DNA of 38,758 bases, from assembly GCA_904501765.1 (NCBI GenBank), contig CAJGCM010000008.1:1-38758 (forward strand). The letters run 5' to 3'. Under the pieces are notes generated by a model. The model was not told the DNA's origin. It searched no databases and worked only from the letters and a program-made list of their open reading frames with translations. Source of the DNA: an uncultured Clostridia bacterium. GTDB taxonomy: Bacteria; Bacillota; Clostridia; Oscillospirales; CAG-272. This document shows positions 29,301 to 36,724 of this stretch, piece by piece (within the stretch, counting starts at the first letter, position 1; every line of letters starts with the position of its first letter). A program made the translations under genes and the position numbers.

Positions 29301-30351
29301 AGCCGCTTGCAGCTGCGAGATTGAGCACGTCATCAAGCCCGGCAAGCATCTGCTCATCGTTCCAGCCGGCCATAGCCATGTAGTTAAGAGCTTCCGCAGC
29401 CTCTGTAGCGCTGTATGAGGTCGATTTACCCATCTGCTGAGCATAGTCTCTCAAAGCTGCATAAGTCTCTGCAGCTTCGGATCCTGCTGTATGCACTTCA
29501 TCGACGCTATATCCGAGCGTTGCCACGACCTTCGACATAGCAGCATCAAACTCTGCTCCGGCATCTACTGCCGATTTACCTACCGCAAGGATAGCAGCTG
29601 CAAGTGCTGCTACTGCTTTTGCAGCATTTTTAATGTTATCTTTGAGATCTCCGCCAAATTTGTCAAGAGCTTCGTTTGCTCGTTTTGCCGAGTCGTCAAC
29701 TTCATCGATGCTTTTAGAAGCTTTTTTCATTTCGGCAGCGTTTTTGTCGGCAGCTTTTCCGGATTTTTCAAGATCTCCGTTAAGTTTATCGAGCTGACTG
29801 CGAGTTATTTCGACCTCACGTTCATACTCTCTGTACTGCTCGGCGTTTATATGGCCATCTGCAAACTTTTTATCGAGCTCAGCTTTTTCTTGTCTTGCGG
29901 CCTTAGCTGCTTCTTCCGCCTTTTTGAGGTTCTTTGTAAACTCTTCGTATTCTTTATCAGATATCTGTCCGAGTTCGTGTTTTCGTTTGAAGTCTTCCTC
30001 GGCTTTTCTTAGTCCTTCAAGAGCCTTGGAAGTCTGTTCGATTCTTTCTTTTATTGGCTGATACTGAGCTTCCCACGCTTTGTTAGCCCGGAAAGCTTTG
30101 TCAACTTTTTCCTGATTCTTTTCGAGCGCATCGAGTTTTTCTGAAGTCTGCTTTATCGCCTGAGTGAGCAGTTCCTGCTGCTGAGCCGCAAGCTTTGCGT
30201 TGCCGGGGTCGAATTTCAGTCCTTTCTTGACTTCGTTTAGTTCTCGCTGAGTAGCAGCAAGGGCTTTGTCGGCTTCTGTGAGCGCCTTTTTAAGCCCGCT
30301 GGTGTCTCCGCCCAGCTGGACCGTGATGCCTCTTATTTTTTTACTTGCCAT
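26365..30351 (-). CDS. Tail tape measure protein
   Basis: 1328 aa, the longest gene. N-terminal start ASKKIRGITVQLGGDTSGLK, long coiled coil to ~230, then the TP901-type core (YSATEAAEALNYMAMAGWND, GALGYSMEDTATAIALMANS) at ~300-450, further coiled coils to ~950 and a Gly/Ala/Ser-rich C-terminus. At ~1330 residues and 1.5 angstrom per residue it predicts a tail near 200 nm. ATG overlaps the preceding stop (TAATG). Confidence 0.93.
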   Translation of the reverse strand: MASKKIRGITVQLGGDTSGLKKALTEADKALAATQRELNEVKKGLKFDPGNAKLAAQQQELLTQAIKQTSEKLDALEKNQEKVDKAFRANKAWEAQYQPIKERIEQTSKALEGLRKAEEDFKRKHELGQISDKEYEEFTKNLKKAEEAAKAARQEKAELDKKFADGHINAEQYREYEREVEITRSQLDKLNGDLEKSGKAADKNAAEMKKASKSIDEVDDSAKRANEALDKFGGDLKDNIKNAAKAVAALAAAILAVGKSAVDAGAEFDAAMSKVVATLGYSVDEVHTAGSEAAETYAALRDYAQQMGKSTSYSATEAAEALNYMAMAGWNDEQMLAGLDDVLNLAAASGSDLATTSDIVTDALTAMGYSAEDAGRLADVMAAASSNANTNVEMMGETFKYAAPVAGALGYSMEDTATAIALMANSGIKASSAGTALRGWLSKLAAPTKESQKAMSELGITLTDEEGNMLALRDVVGETRSAFADLTEAEKAQYAKMLAGQQGMSGLLAIVNAAPADLDKLTEAIDNSAGAAEAMSKVRIDNLEGDVTILKSAVEGAQIAISDKLTPSLRKYTQIGTKTVTAMANAFGEDGLEGAIEAAHQTLDKELGDDAKTVFAVETAVKALTAAFIAYKGALVLSEGIDALKKVNAALAEGKTLSEAMAKAELANPYVLLAAAVTAAGVALKSYIDLQADLIDETADSYAEFTAEQQEVIDKANETADALSASRKEYEENVKAVESNEKQVALLVDRLYDLDGIQNKDTAQKAEMAAIVDKLNGSVEGLNLKYDEQTGKLSKNKEAVDELVDSYFEEAKAEAYKSRLVKLIEEQTEAEEAHEKAVLEVEKAEGKRVSLQNRLNSLTASYNRNAERILELDKEISEGNWTAEKEAEYTSLINANNEIAESMQGVQGEIDNINLGMGDLYETQRQTDVVLQDTGESIDVIREKMGIAADVIPGETDAISLGIKGIGAAMDYAASQASNTHNTLVEAFYISEDLEPALEEVYDIVDEYNKELENHKGALQSWFEGSVTVKEEDLSMSSLWSALNSTTNKLDEWQQAIDKLTEEGINEKYLQQLKDAGPDSLKEIQTLLSVPEEERKRYADEWADGYNRAAEVAEEQMQAAKEKTEERIGKIITTISDNSPQMAETFNQLGIDGIDGYIQAFSDPNKLRELKEAVKAMVQAAMDEVQAAQDSSSPSKKFESFGEDADEGYALGFKKQETEVQRAAREMTESAMKAVEQAGKAGLKAPTGFADQIRESLSAFNAAKSNLQSNANDGNLVAKPPESQQIIVKMNPIVTKTYLDSREIAESIADPLDAIYALKAESTGRGHA

Positions 30352-30665
30352 TATTCCTCACTCTCCCACTCTTGCAGCTTCTTGATATATGCATCATATT
30401 TATTCTTAGTTATCTCGCCAGCTTTGTACATCTCTTTGAGAGCCGGTAAGTTCGCTTTCATGATATTGTATTGCCGCTCAGGATCGGCCTGTTCTTCTCC
30501 TCTCGAAGCGGCGGTTATTCTTTTCTTTTCCCACATAAAATTAAGAGCCATGCCGAATGTTATGTCGTGAAAGTCATTTACAGTCAAACCAGTATTGAGC
30601 AGCAGCACGCTCAGCTCCTCGACTGATATAGTGCCGGCGTACTTGTCGCTGTTGCCCTTTACCCG
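30351..30665 (-). CDS. Tail assembly chaperone, T part of G-T fusion
   Basis: Read by -1 frameshift from the upstream chaperone at 30665-30671. After the slip the sequence is RVKGNSDKYAGTISVEELSV and continues 104 residues to 30351. The T frame is open up to 30758 but has no ribosome site there. The fused G-T protein would have 214 residues and helps load the tape measure into the tail tube. Confidence 0.85.
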   Translation of the reverse strand, partial: RVKGNSDKYAGTISVEELSVLLLNTGLTVNDFHDITFGMALNFMWEKKRITAASRGEEQADPERQYNIMKANLPALKEMYKAGEITKNKYDAYIKKLQEWESEE

Positions 30666-30994
30666 TTTTTTCGGTCTGGTTTTGTCGTTGATAAGTAGAG
30701 CTCTGAAACTGTCTTTATGAGATCGGCATAGTCTATGCCGCCTATGTTTTTCAGCCATTCCTTGAAAGGTGGTAACTCTTCAGCGCTGCCTTCTTCTGTC
30801 AAAACATAAAGCGCTTGCAGATATATGATATTACCGTCAGTGCGGCTCTCGTAGTCTTTCTCTTTGAGTAGCTCGTCAGCTTTTACGAGATCGCCGAGAA
30901 GATCATGTCCAAAATACGCCTTGTATGCGATCTGAGTATAAAGTGATGCTTTAAGGATCACTTCTTTGTTATCGATCGTGTATGTTTTCTTCAT
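30659..30994 (-). CDS. Tail assembly chaperone G
   Basis: 111 aa beginning MKKTYTIDNKEVILKASLYT, ending KTVSELYLSTTKPDRKNG. The position between major tail protein and tape measure, and the slippery end, identify it as the gpG-type chaperone. AAAGGAC lies upstream of ATG 30994. Confidence 0.85.
   Translation of the reverse strand: MKKTYTIDNKEVILKASLYTQIAYKAYFGHDLLGDLVKADELLKEKDYESRTDGNIIYLQALYVLTEEGSAEELPPFKEWLKNIGGIDYADLIKTVSELYLSTTKPDRKNG
30665..30671 (-). other. -1 frameshift slippery heptamer A AAA AAC
   Basis: In-phase A AAA AAC (CGA AAA AAC GGG TAA in the G frame), two codons before the G stop. This is a canonical X XXY YYZ site and places the ribosome in the T frame. Confidence 0.88.
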
Positions 30995-31027
30995 CTTTTT
31001 GTCCTTTGCTAAAAATAATAAGCAAAA

Positions 31028-31053
31028 CCGCTCCCGCCCTGAAGCGGGGGCGG
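31028..31053 (-). terminator. Leaky terminator between major tail protein and chaperones
   Basis: 10-bp GC stem (CCGCCCCCGC / GCGGGAGCGG with one wobble) and a 6-nt loop, followed on the minus strand by TTTTGCTTATTATTTTT. It lies right behind the major tail gene and would lower expression of the chaperone genes relative to the tail tube. Confidence 0.8.
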
Positions 31054-31078
31054 CCTGCCCTTGGAGGTATAAAATATG

Positions 31079-31888
31079 TCAGGCGAGTGCGGTCACGATA
31101 ACAGTGCAAGTATCCGTATAGGTCACCCCGTCTACGGTAATGCTTGCTGTGATAATAGTATTTCCGGCTCCCTCAGGAGTAATAACTCCACCAGATACAG
31201 ACGCTACGCTGCTACTGCCTGTTGTCCACGTCACTTCGGCATTTTCAGGGACTACAGTAGCTGTAAGCGCTGCTGTACCACCAGTAGTTGTCATGTTGAG
31301 CTTATGCTTATCAAGATCAACGGATACTGCCTGTATTCCGGTAGGTTCGGGAATAGTAGTCAGCTGTTCTTTTCCGGGTATCTGGTATCTTACCAGTCTG
31401 TCGGTAGGACGGGCGGAGGCTACAATCGGATACTGAGGGAATTCAAAGTCGAAATTGCCGGATTCTGCAGTCTTACCACTGTCAGACGGTCTGCCCGCTG
31501 CCTGGCAGTAGTAATAGATCGATGTAAGGCCAACGCCATCAGACGTGTCTTCACTGATGATAATAGCTATGTAAGGAAACTCGGTGGCGTTTGCATACTC
31601 AGCGATGCCGCTATCATCCACTACTTCGTTGAGCAGATCTGCACGGAACTGATTGTCGAATGTACTGAGCAGAGTCAGATCGAGATCGTAGCCGTCGTTT
31701 ATGGTATCGCCATATATCGCAATGCTGTCTGCATATACCTTCTGGCTGTCGCCTCTAGGAGTGGCAGAGTACTCTCTACCACCTGCAACAGCTGACGGGA
31801 GGTATCTGGGCGTGTCATAAGACAGAGTTCCCGCCTGTTTGTTGTAATGAGCCTTAGCGTAAGCTATGGCTGTAATGCCTTTCTTCAT
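31079..31888 (-). CDS. Major tail protein with C-terminal Ig-like domain
   Basis: 269 aa. Residues 1-180 have the phi13-type major tail tube pattern (YADSIAIYGDTINDGYDLDL, SGNFDFEFPQYPIVASA). Residues ~185-269 are a Big2 (bacterial Ig-like) domain: GIQAVSVDLDKHKLNMTTTG, TVVPENAEVTWTTGSSSVAS. Ig domains on tail tubes decorate the tail surface and may bind glycans. Followed by a terminator. Confidence 0.88.
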   Translation of the reverse strand: MKKGITAIAYAKAHYNKQAGTLSYDTPRYLPSAVAGGREYSATPRGDSQKVYADSIAIYGDTINDGYDLDLTLLSTFDNQFRADLLNEVVDDSGIAEYANATEFPYIAIIISEDTSDGVGLTSIYYYCQAAGRPSDSGKTAESGNFDFEFPQYPIVASARPTDRLVRYQIPGKEQLTTIPEPTGIQAVSVDLDKHKLNMTTTGGTAALTATVVPENAEVTWTTGSSSVASVSGGVITPEGAGNTIITASITVDGVTYTDTCTVIVTALA

Positions 31889-31901
31889 GTATATCTCTCC
31901 T

Positions 31902-32276
31902 TTACGTATTTTTGATTATTTTTTCGCAAGTGGCCTCAAATTCGTTGTTAAGCCATTCCTGCACCTCGTCAATGTGAGGCCGCCCTTTGACTTGCCTCAT
32001 GTCCGGATGATGCGTGAAGCCTTCTTCGAGCAAATGCGTGAGCTGATACTCTTCATTGTGTATCACGAAGCGAAATCTAGTGTTTTTCTTTCCAAATTTC
32101 GCAAGTCTCCAGCTCTTGGCATAATCGCCGGTATCCTTTGGCGATATGTCCTTCAGTTTGCTCTGAGCTTCCTTCGTCAACCGCTGGGCTTCGTCGAACA
32201 TTTTTTCGTTGAGCTCTCCGCAGTAGCTCTGGAGCATCTCAACGATATCTTTTTCAAATTCGGAACTGTTTGCCAT
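31902..32276 (-). CDS. HK97 gp10-like head-tail protein
   Basis: 124 aa beginning MANSSEFEKDIVEMLQSY. KLKDISPKDTGDYAKSWRL and HLLEEGFTHHPDMRQVKGRP (ending near IDEVQEWLNNEF) are typical of HK97 gp10 minor capsid/tail-completion proteins. Start ATG 32276 after GGAGTG, just after the upstream stop. Confidence 0.85.
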   Translation of the reverse strand: MANSSEFEKDIVEMLQSYCGELNEKMFDEAQRLTKEAQSKLKDISPKDTGDYAKSWRLAKFGKKNTRFRFVIHNEEYQLTHLLEEGFTHHPDMRQVKGRPHIDEVQEWLNNEFEATCEKIIKNT

Positions 32277-32277
32277 G

Positions 32278-32592
32278 CTACCACTCCAAACGTGCGCTGA
32301 AGCCATACGTCACAAGATACACTCTCTGACTGCCGCCTATCCACGAACGACTCTTTGAGTAGGCGATCTTGTGCGAATTGAGAACACTTTCCACAGCTTC
32401 TTCACTGGCTGTGTCTGCTTTGGAATGGAAGAGGTAAAGAAATATGTTACCCTCTATGTGTACCACAACGCTGTCAGCACATATCGTCTGTGTGTCTTCT
32501 TCGTGGACGATGTACGGCGGCTTAGTGTCGGAACGGAACTCGGCTTCGATGTGGGTTATACCGGTCTCATTGAGCATCTCTTCAAATGTCAT
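32278..32592 (-). CDS. Tail terminator-like protein
   Basis: 104 aa. An alpha/beta pattern with PYIVHEEDTQTICADSVVVH and IFLYLFHSKADTASEEAVES fits the tail-terminator fold found at this place in siphophage clusters. GGAG lies 9 nt before the ATG. Assigned mostly from gene order. Confidence 0.7.
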   Translation of the reverse strand: MTFEEMLNETGITHIEAEFRSDTKPPYIVHEEDTQTICADSVVVHIEGNIFLYLFHSKADTASEEAVESVLNSHKIAYSKSRSWIGGSQRVYLVTYGFSARLEW

Positions 32593-32917
32593 GATAATTG
32601 ACTCCTTTGATCTCTTCCAACGTGAGCTGAAAGCATAGCGGCATTGTGTCGTTGATGTCCTGAGCCTGCAGCACGGTATACTGCCGATCCTCTATCACCG
32701 CGACCGCATTCGCAACGAATTCCGGCATGAATCGCGGGATGCGGATAGACTTGTCGGCACGGTGCTGCTGCTCCATGGCTGCAAAGAACCTTGCCGATCC
32801 GACTGTGTACGTTCCGAATCTTATACCTTCGGCAATCGCCGTGAGCGAGTCATCGTCGTTGATGGCGTAGAAGCTGACTATGCCGTTGTTAAAATTCTGG
32901 ATCTTCCGCTTCTGCAT
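32582..32917 (-). CDS. Head closure (head-tail joining) protein
   Basis: 111 aa beginning MQKRKIQNFNNGIVSFYAIN. The beta-rich N-terminus (GIRFGTYTVGSARFFAAMEQ) and the RQYTVLQAQDINDTMPLCFQ end are typical of SPP1 gp16-like head-closure proteins. ATG 32917 is 8 nt after GGCGG; overlaps the upstream connector gene. Confidence 0.75.
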   Translation of the reverse strand: MQKRKIQNFNNGIVSFYAINDDDSLTAIAEGIRFGTYTVGSARFFAAMEQQHRADKSIRIPRFMPEFVANAVAVIEDRQYTVLQAQDINDTMPLCFQLTLEEIKGVNYHDI

Positions 32918-33212
32918 CGCTGTCACCGCCGTTCGCTTCGATGTATCTTTTTACCTGATACTGCTGCCTGAGGCTGTTGAGATCGTCCGAGTAGTTTGCT
33001 CTGAATTCGTCAAGCGCTCGGTTGAAAATGTACCAGCAGCAATCGAGGAGCAGCTGAGCCAGAGTGGTTTTTTCGTCGGAGAAGTCTAGTGTTTCTCCAG
33101 CGTAGCTTTCCAGCTCGCTCTGAGCGCGGTCAAGTATGCCCGCAACCTTGTCGTCGGTTTGTTCGTCTGACCATGTGATGTCACAGTAGTTCTTCACCGT
33201 CTCAATTTGCAT
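32889..33212 (-). CDS. Head-tail connector (gp6-like)
   Basis: 107 aa beginning MQIETVKNYCDITWSDEQTD. The helical gp6/DUF3199-like fold includes LAQLLLDCCWYIFNRALDEF. Forms the adaptor ring under the portal. Start ATG 33212 after GAGGAGGG. Confidence 0.8.
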   Translation of the reverse strand: MQIETVKNYCDITWSDEQTDDKVAGILDRAQSELESYAGETLDFSDEKTTLAQLLLDCCWYIFNRALDEFRANYSDDLNSLRQQYQVKRYIEANGGDSDAEAEDPEF

Positions 33213-33237
33213 ACTGCTCCCTCCTCTCTGCAAACTG

Positions 33238-33564
33238 TTACTCTGTCTGGCACGTCAGCCCGGACAGACTGAATTCCTGCCGCTTATAAGTCGTACCGTT
33301 AGACTGGATCACGACAAACTTCTGAGCGTCCTTGTCCGTTACCTTGAAAATTCCATTCTTGTCAGGATCGTTTATGAGTTCTACAAGTCCACTGGATACA
33401 GAAGGACTGAGTCCGACCTTGACAGACGTTGCATCTTCATCGATGTTCGTGAACTTGAGGCAAAGGAAATTTCCTTCTCCCCAAGTCTCGACGGGGGATC
33501 CGCTGCTGAGATATTTAAGGGTACCGGTAATTGCTCCGTCTGCAACAGACACTCCCGTCTGCAT
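33238..33564 (-). CDS. Capsid-linked decoration domain, probably made by -1 frameshift
   Basis: The ATG at 33564 (AAAGG 8 nt upstream) gives 108 aa, MQTGVSVADGAITGTLKYLS onward. Coding character extends upstream without an ATG/GTG/TTG: LSALTVAAEPGGSTLFGVKV precedes that Met in frame, back to 33630, where the frame is -1 to the capsid gene. Related phage proteins carry this upstream stretch. So the likely product is a 130-residue C-terminal extension of the major capsid protein, made by slippage at A AAC CCT (33630-33636). A free 108-aa protein is the alternative. Confidence 0.7.
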   Translation of the reverse strand: MQTGVSVADGAITGTLKYLSSGSPVETWGEGNFLCLKFTNIDEDATSVKVGLSPSVSSGLVELINDPDKNGIFKVTDKDAQKFVVIQSNGTTYKRQEFSLSGLTCQTE

Positions 33565-33626
33565 TGCCGATACCTTTACGCCGAATAATGTGCTCCCACC
33601 GGGTTCGGCTGCTACCGTGAGAGCGC

Positions 33627-34811
33627 TTAAGGGTTTACGTCGATGGTGTTATATGTGGGATTAGTAGCTACAAGATTCTCGATATCGAGGTAAATAAAGG
33701 CGTTGATGTCGTAAGGACGGCCCATGCCGAAGAACTTGATCTTGTAGGTTCTGAGGTCCTCGAGGAACTTATAGTGATCAGTGTACTCGAGCCTGCCACC
33801 TCTGCTGGTACCTACGCCCATGAAATACTTGCGGGCAATGCCGAGCACGGCGTGACCGCTGGGAACGCCCACAGACTGTACTACATCTGTGGGGAAAGGC
33901 AGTACATTGCCCACGTAAGAACCGAGGTTGGTCAGCATTGTGGTTGCAGGCATAATCTTTGTGAAGTAATCAACAGGGTTTACCACGAGCAGTGCGCGGG
34001 ATACGGGGCGTTCCTTCTGAGTATTACCGTCAACTGCAAGAGTAGCAAGCAGAGCGCCATAGGACACAGGGCTAAAGTCGGTCACTGTGATAGGGCTTTT
34101 CCTTGCATAGCCAGTGGAAGGATCCAGAGAGCCGGCAAAGTTCCTAGTCATGCCGATAGGCTGCTTGAGTCCGTTACCGTCTACCATGCCGATTTCGAGT
34201 CCTGCGGAAAGGGACTCGCTGAGGATCGCGCGAACGTATCTGTCTAACCATGCAGGGCCGAGATCGAGCATATCTTCGGTAGCGAACATAAACGCAGAAA
34301 GTTTGCGCTGAGTCATGTCGACTACGTTGATAGCACCTTCGAGGTCCTTGGTGATCTCAGTGTTGAGCTCATCCCAGGTTGCCGCCTGAGCTCCCTGTCC
34401 GTTGAGTACCCACTTGATGGCTGCTCCGGTGTTCGTGAAGTCGATCAGGTTGAGCAGGGGATATGCTGCTCTCATGTCGTCCATTACCGAGTCAATGACA
34501 GTCTCGGGAAGGGCGCTGCCGATGTTGGTGATCACGGTCTGAGGATCTCCGGCAGCCTTGGCGCGGGAAATGAAGTCATTATAGAATTCGGTCTCCTTCG
34601 CGGTGAGCTGTCTCACTCCTCTTGCTGCCAGCACCGACTTGTCGGCCGCTTCACCAATTCCGGAAGCCTCAGCCATTATAGTCTCAGACATGAAGGACAT
34701 AAATCCGTCCATTGCCTCGCCGATCTTCTTGTCGTCTCCCTCGCGGAGAGCTTCAGCGAGCTGTACACGAAGATCGTCCTTTTTCTGTTTGATCTTATCC
34801 AGATTTATCAT
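33627..34811 (-). CDS. Major capsid protein (HK97 fold)
   Basis: 394 aa. The N-terminal ~80 residues are a charged helical scaffold (delta) domain, probably removed by the protease at 34832. The HK97 core starts near LTAKETEFYNDFISRAKAAG and includes VNPVDYFTKIMPATTMLTN and the C-terminal GMGRPYDINAFIYLDI. AAGGAGG precedes ATG 34811. Stops at TAA 33627-33629 directly after a slippery A AAC CCT. Confidence 0.92.
   Translation of the reverse strand: MINLDKIKQKKDDLRVQLAEALREGDDKKIGEAMDGFMSFMSETIMAEASGIGEAADKSVLAARGVRQLTAKETEFYNDFISRAKAAGDPQTVITNIGSALPETVIDSVMDDMRAAYPLLNLIDFTNTGAAIKWVLNGQGAQAATWDELNTEITKDLEGAINVVDMTQRKLSAFMFATEDMLDLGPAWLDRYVRAILSESLSAGLEIGMVDGNGLKQPIGMTRNFAGSLDPSTGYARKSPITVTDFSPVSYGALLATLAVDGNTQKERPVSRALLVVNPVDYFTKIMPATTMLTNLGSYVGNVLPFPTDVVQSVGVPSGHAVLGIARKYFMGVGTSRGGRLEYTDHYKFLEDLRTYKIKFFGMGRPYDINAFIYLDIENLVATNPTYNTIDVNP
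33630..33636 (-). other. Candidate -1 slippery site A AAC CCT at end of capsid gene
   Basis: In-phase GTA AAC CCT TAA: X XXY YYZ with X=A and Y=C, directly before the capsid stop. A -1 slip reads TTA AGC GCT CTC onward into the decoration domain. The -1 frame is closed 20-30 nt upstream by TAA, so any shift must happen within this short window. Confidence 0.6.
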
Positions 34812-34831
34812 GGTATTTTCCTCCTTTTCGA

Positions 34832-35542
34832 TTATCCGAAATATTTGTTGAGCGCAGCTATCGCCTTTTCCTGGCGCTGCTGCATCTGTTCTGCCGCCAT
34901 TCTTTCAGCGGATTTTTGTGCAAGCATCTGTCTTGCGGACTCCATATCCGCTTCGTCCTCCGCAAACTCGTCCGCAAGCCCATACTCGATGCACTGAGCA
35001 GCGGTGAGATATGTCTCAGCGTCGAGCATCTCTTTGAGCCGTTCTTCGCTGAGCTTATCACCAGCCTTGACGAGATATGCCTGCATGGCAGCTTCGTTCA
35101 TTGTGTCGAGATCGTCCGCTATCTTGCGGAGCTCGGCAGCGTTGCCTTCAGCGTATGTCCATGCGTTGTGGATCATCATCATCGTGTTCTTAGGCATGAT
35201 GATCGTATCTCCCGCCATCGCGATCACCGAAGCGATCGAGCAGGCGAAGCCGTCGACATAGACAGTCTTGTGAGCCGGATGACGCCGGAGCTGATTGTAT
35301 ATCGCTGTTCCCTCCATCACCGAACCGCCGAGAGAATTGATGAAAATATTGATCTCTCTCACATCAGGATACTTCTCGAGCTCTTTCCGGAAGTATTTGG
35401 CGCTCGTGGTAGATTCAACAAACTTCCTCTCCCACCAGTCATAGTAATCGCCTCTTACGTCGGTGTAAATGTACAGCTCAAGCGCATTGGGCACCGCGGC
35501 TGACATCTTGATCTCCCATAGCCCTCTATTCTTTTCGAGCAT
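34832..35542 (-). CDS. ClpP-type head maturation protease (S14)
   Basis: 236 aa. NIFINSLGGSVMEGTAIYNQ, GFACSIASVIAMAGD with probable nucleophile Ser102, and MMMIHNAWTYAEGN with His125 are the ClpP-like prohead protease signatures. It cleaves the capsid N-terminal scaffold. Start ATG 35542 after GGAGGTG; an upstream in-frame ATG at 35584 is unsupported. Overlaps the portal gene by 17 nt. Confidence 0.9.
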   Translation of the reverse strand: MLEKNRGLWEIKMSAAVPNALELYIYTDVRGDYYDWWERKFVESTTSAKYFRKELEKYPDVREINIFINSLGGSVMEGTAIYNQLRRHPAHKTVYVDGFACSIASVIAMAGDTIIMPKNTMMMIHNAWTYAEGNAAELRKIADDLDTMNEAAMQAYLVKAGDKLSEERLKEMLDAETYLTAAQCIEYGLADEFAEDEADMESARQMLAQKSAERMAAEQMQQRQEKAIAALNKYFG

Positions 35543-36701
35543 CAGTCTCACCTCCCTCTGCAATCGCAGCATCGATGGTCTCATAATTTCTCGTTATAAA
35601 ATGCTCGTCAGCCCAGGCTTCGCTGCTTGTTGGCTGTCCGAGCAGCGGGCGGATCTCGTTGTGAGACCACCCTGCACCGAAGAGCTTGTCGATCTTTCCT
35701 GCATCCTCGATAAGATCATGATGCAGTATCGATGCGGTATCTACTTCGATACGGCATCCCCTCAAGATCTCGTCAATCGTGTAAATTTTTCCGGTAAGCT
35801 CCGTCGATACCGTCCGAGCTCTTGGCTTGATAGCGTTCGTGAGCGTCGCCGCTTGCGATTCTCTGATTCCCGAAGAATCACCTCTCATGTAGGATGGGAC
35901 GATCCCGAAGACTTGAGCCGCTCGGCTTATAGCTTCGTCCGCGAGAGTCTTAACGGCTGTCATATCGTTGGTGTACGAGCCTGCCTTACTCTGATTCTGG
36001 ACGTTATAAGTGTAGCCTTCCCACAGAGGCAGTACAGCGTTTTTGCTCTTGAAGTACCCTTTGAAGTAATCGTTCGTCAGTTTGTTGAAATACTCTTCAA
36101 ATTCCGGCTGTCCTCTCGCCATCGACGATATATTCAGCGTTCCTCTCTCCCCATCCGCGTTGTGGAAACGAGTTGCAGCCGACTGCATAAGCCTCTCGTA
36201 CTCTACCATCGTACTCTGAAGCCAAGCTGCCATGGCGTTTACTTCCGAAGTGAGGTAGATCACGTCCGAAGAGTAGTAGGTCGTGTTGAAGAGAAAGCCT
36301 TCTCTCGATATTTGAGTGAAGACGGAGTCGAAAACGACGTTCGGGTCCTTGTTGAAGCCGTCTGCTATTATCATCTGGCCATCAAGTGTCTGGATACAGA
36401 GTACTTCGCCCTTCAGGAGCAGGCGGGAAATGAGCTCGTGCTTCCATGCCGAAGCGTTTTGGTTTTTGTTCGGCTTGATGTTTAGCGCGATCCACTCTGC
36501 TCCGCGGACTTCCTTGCCGTCGACGAACGTCTTGAACTCGCACTGAGACATGAGCGAAGCAATCATTTCGACCGCTGCGAAAAGTGCATAGGCATCAAGA
36601 GCCATCTTAGTATCAGACTCAGTCGCACGATAGCTCGACACATTGTAGTTGCCACTCTTGGGCGGCCTGAAAATGCCTCCGAGCCAGTCGATAAACTTCA
36701 T
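35526..36701 (-). CDS. Portal protein (HK97 type)
   Basis: 391 aa. AYALFAAVEMIASLMSQCEF, FVDGKEVRG... LNIKPNKNQNASAWKHELIS and GIVPSYMRGDSSGIRESQAA are typical HK97-family portal segments. Twelve copies form the DNA entry ring. GAGGTG lies upstream of ATG 36701. Order terL-portal-protease-capsid is standard. Confidence 0.92.
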   Translation of the reverse strand: MKFIDWLGGIFRPPKSGNYNVSSYRATESDTKMALDAYALFAAVEMIASLMSQCEFKTFVDGKEVRGAEWIALNIKPNKNQNASAWKHELISRLLLKGEVLCIQTLDGQMIIADGFNKDPNVVFDSVFTQISREGFLFNTTYYSSDVIYLTSEVNAMAAWLQSTMVEYERLMQSAATRFHNADGERGTLNISSMARGQPEFEEYFNKLTNDYFKGYFKSKNAVLPLWEGYTYNVQNQSKAGSYTNDMTAVKTLADEAISRAAQVFGIVPSYMRGDSSGIRESQAATLTNAIKPRARTVSTELTGKIYTIDEILRGCRIEVDTASILHHDLIEDAGKIDKLFGAGWSHNEIRPLLGQPTSSEAWADEHFITRNYETIDAAIAEGGETDARKE

Positions 36702-36724
36702 TTGCCTTGATCACCTCACTTTTT

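Noticed and set aside
31076..31795. Plus-strand open frame of 239 aa
   Set aside because: Antisense to the major tail protein; composition typical of a shadow frame.
35469..36485. Plus-strand open frame of 338 aa
   Set aside because: Antisense to the portal and protease genes, with Cys/Arg-rich composition unlike a real protein and no upstream signals.
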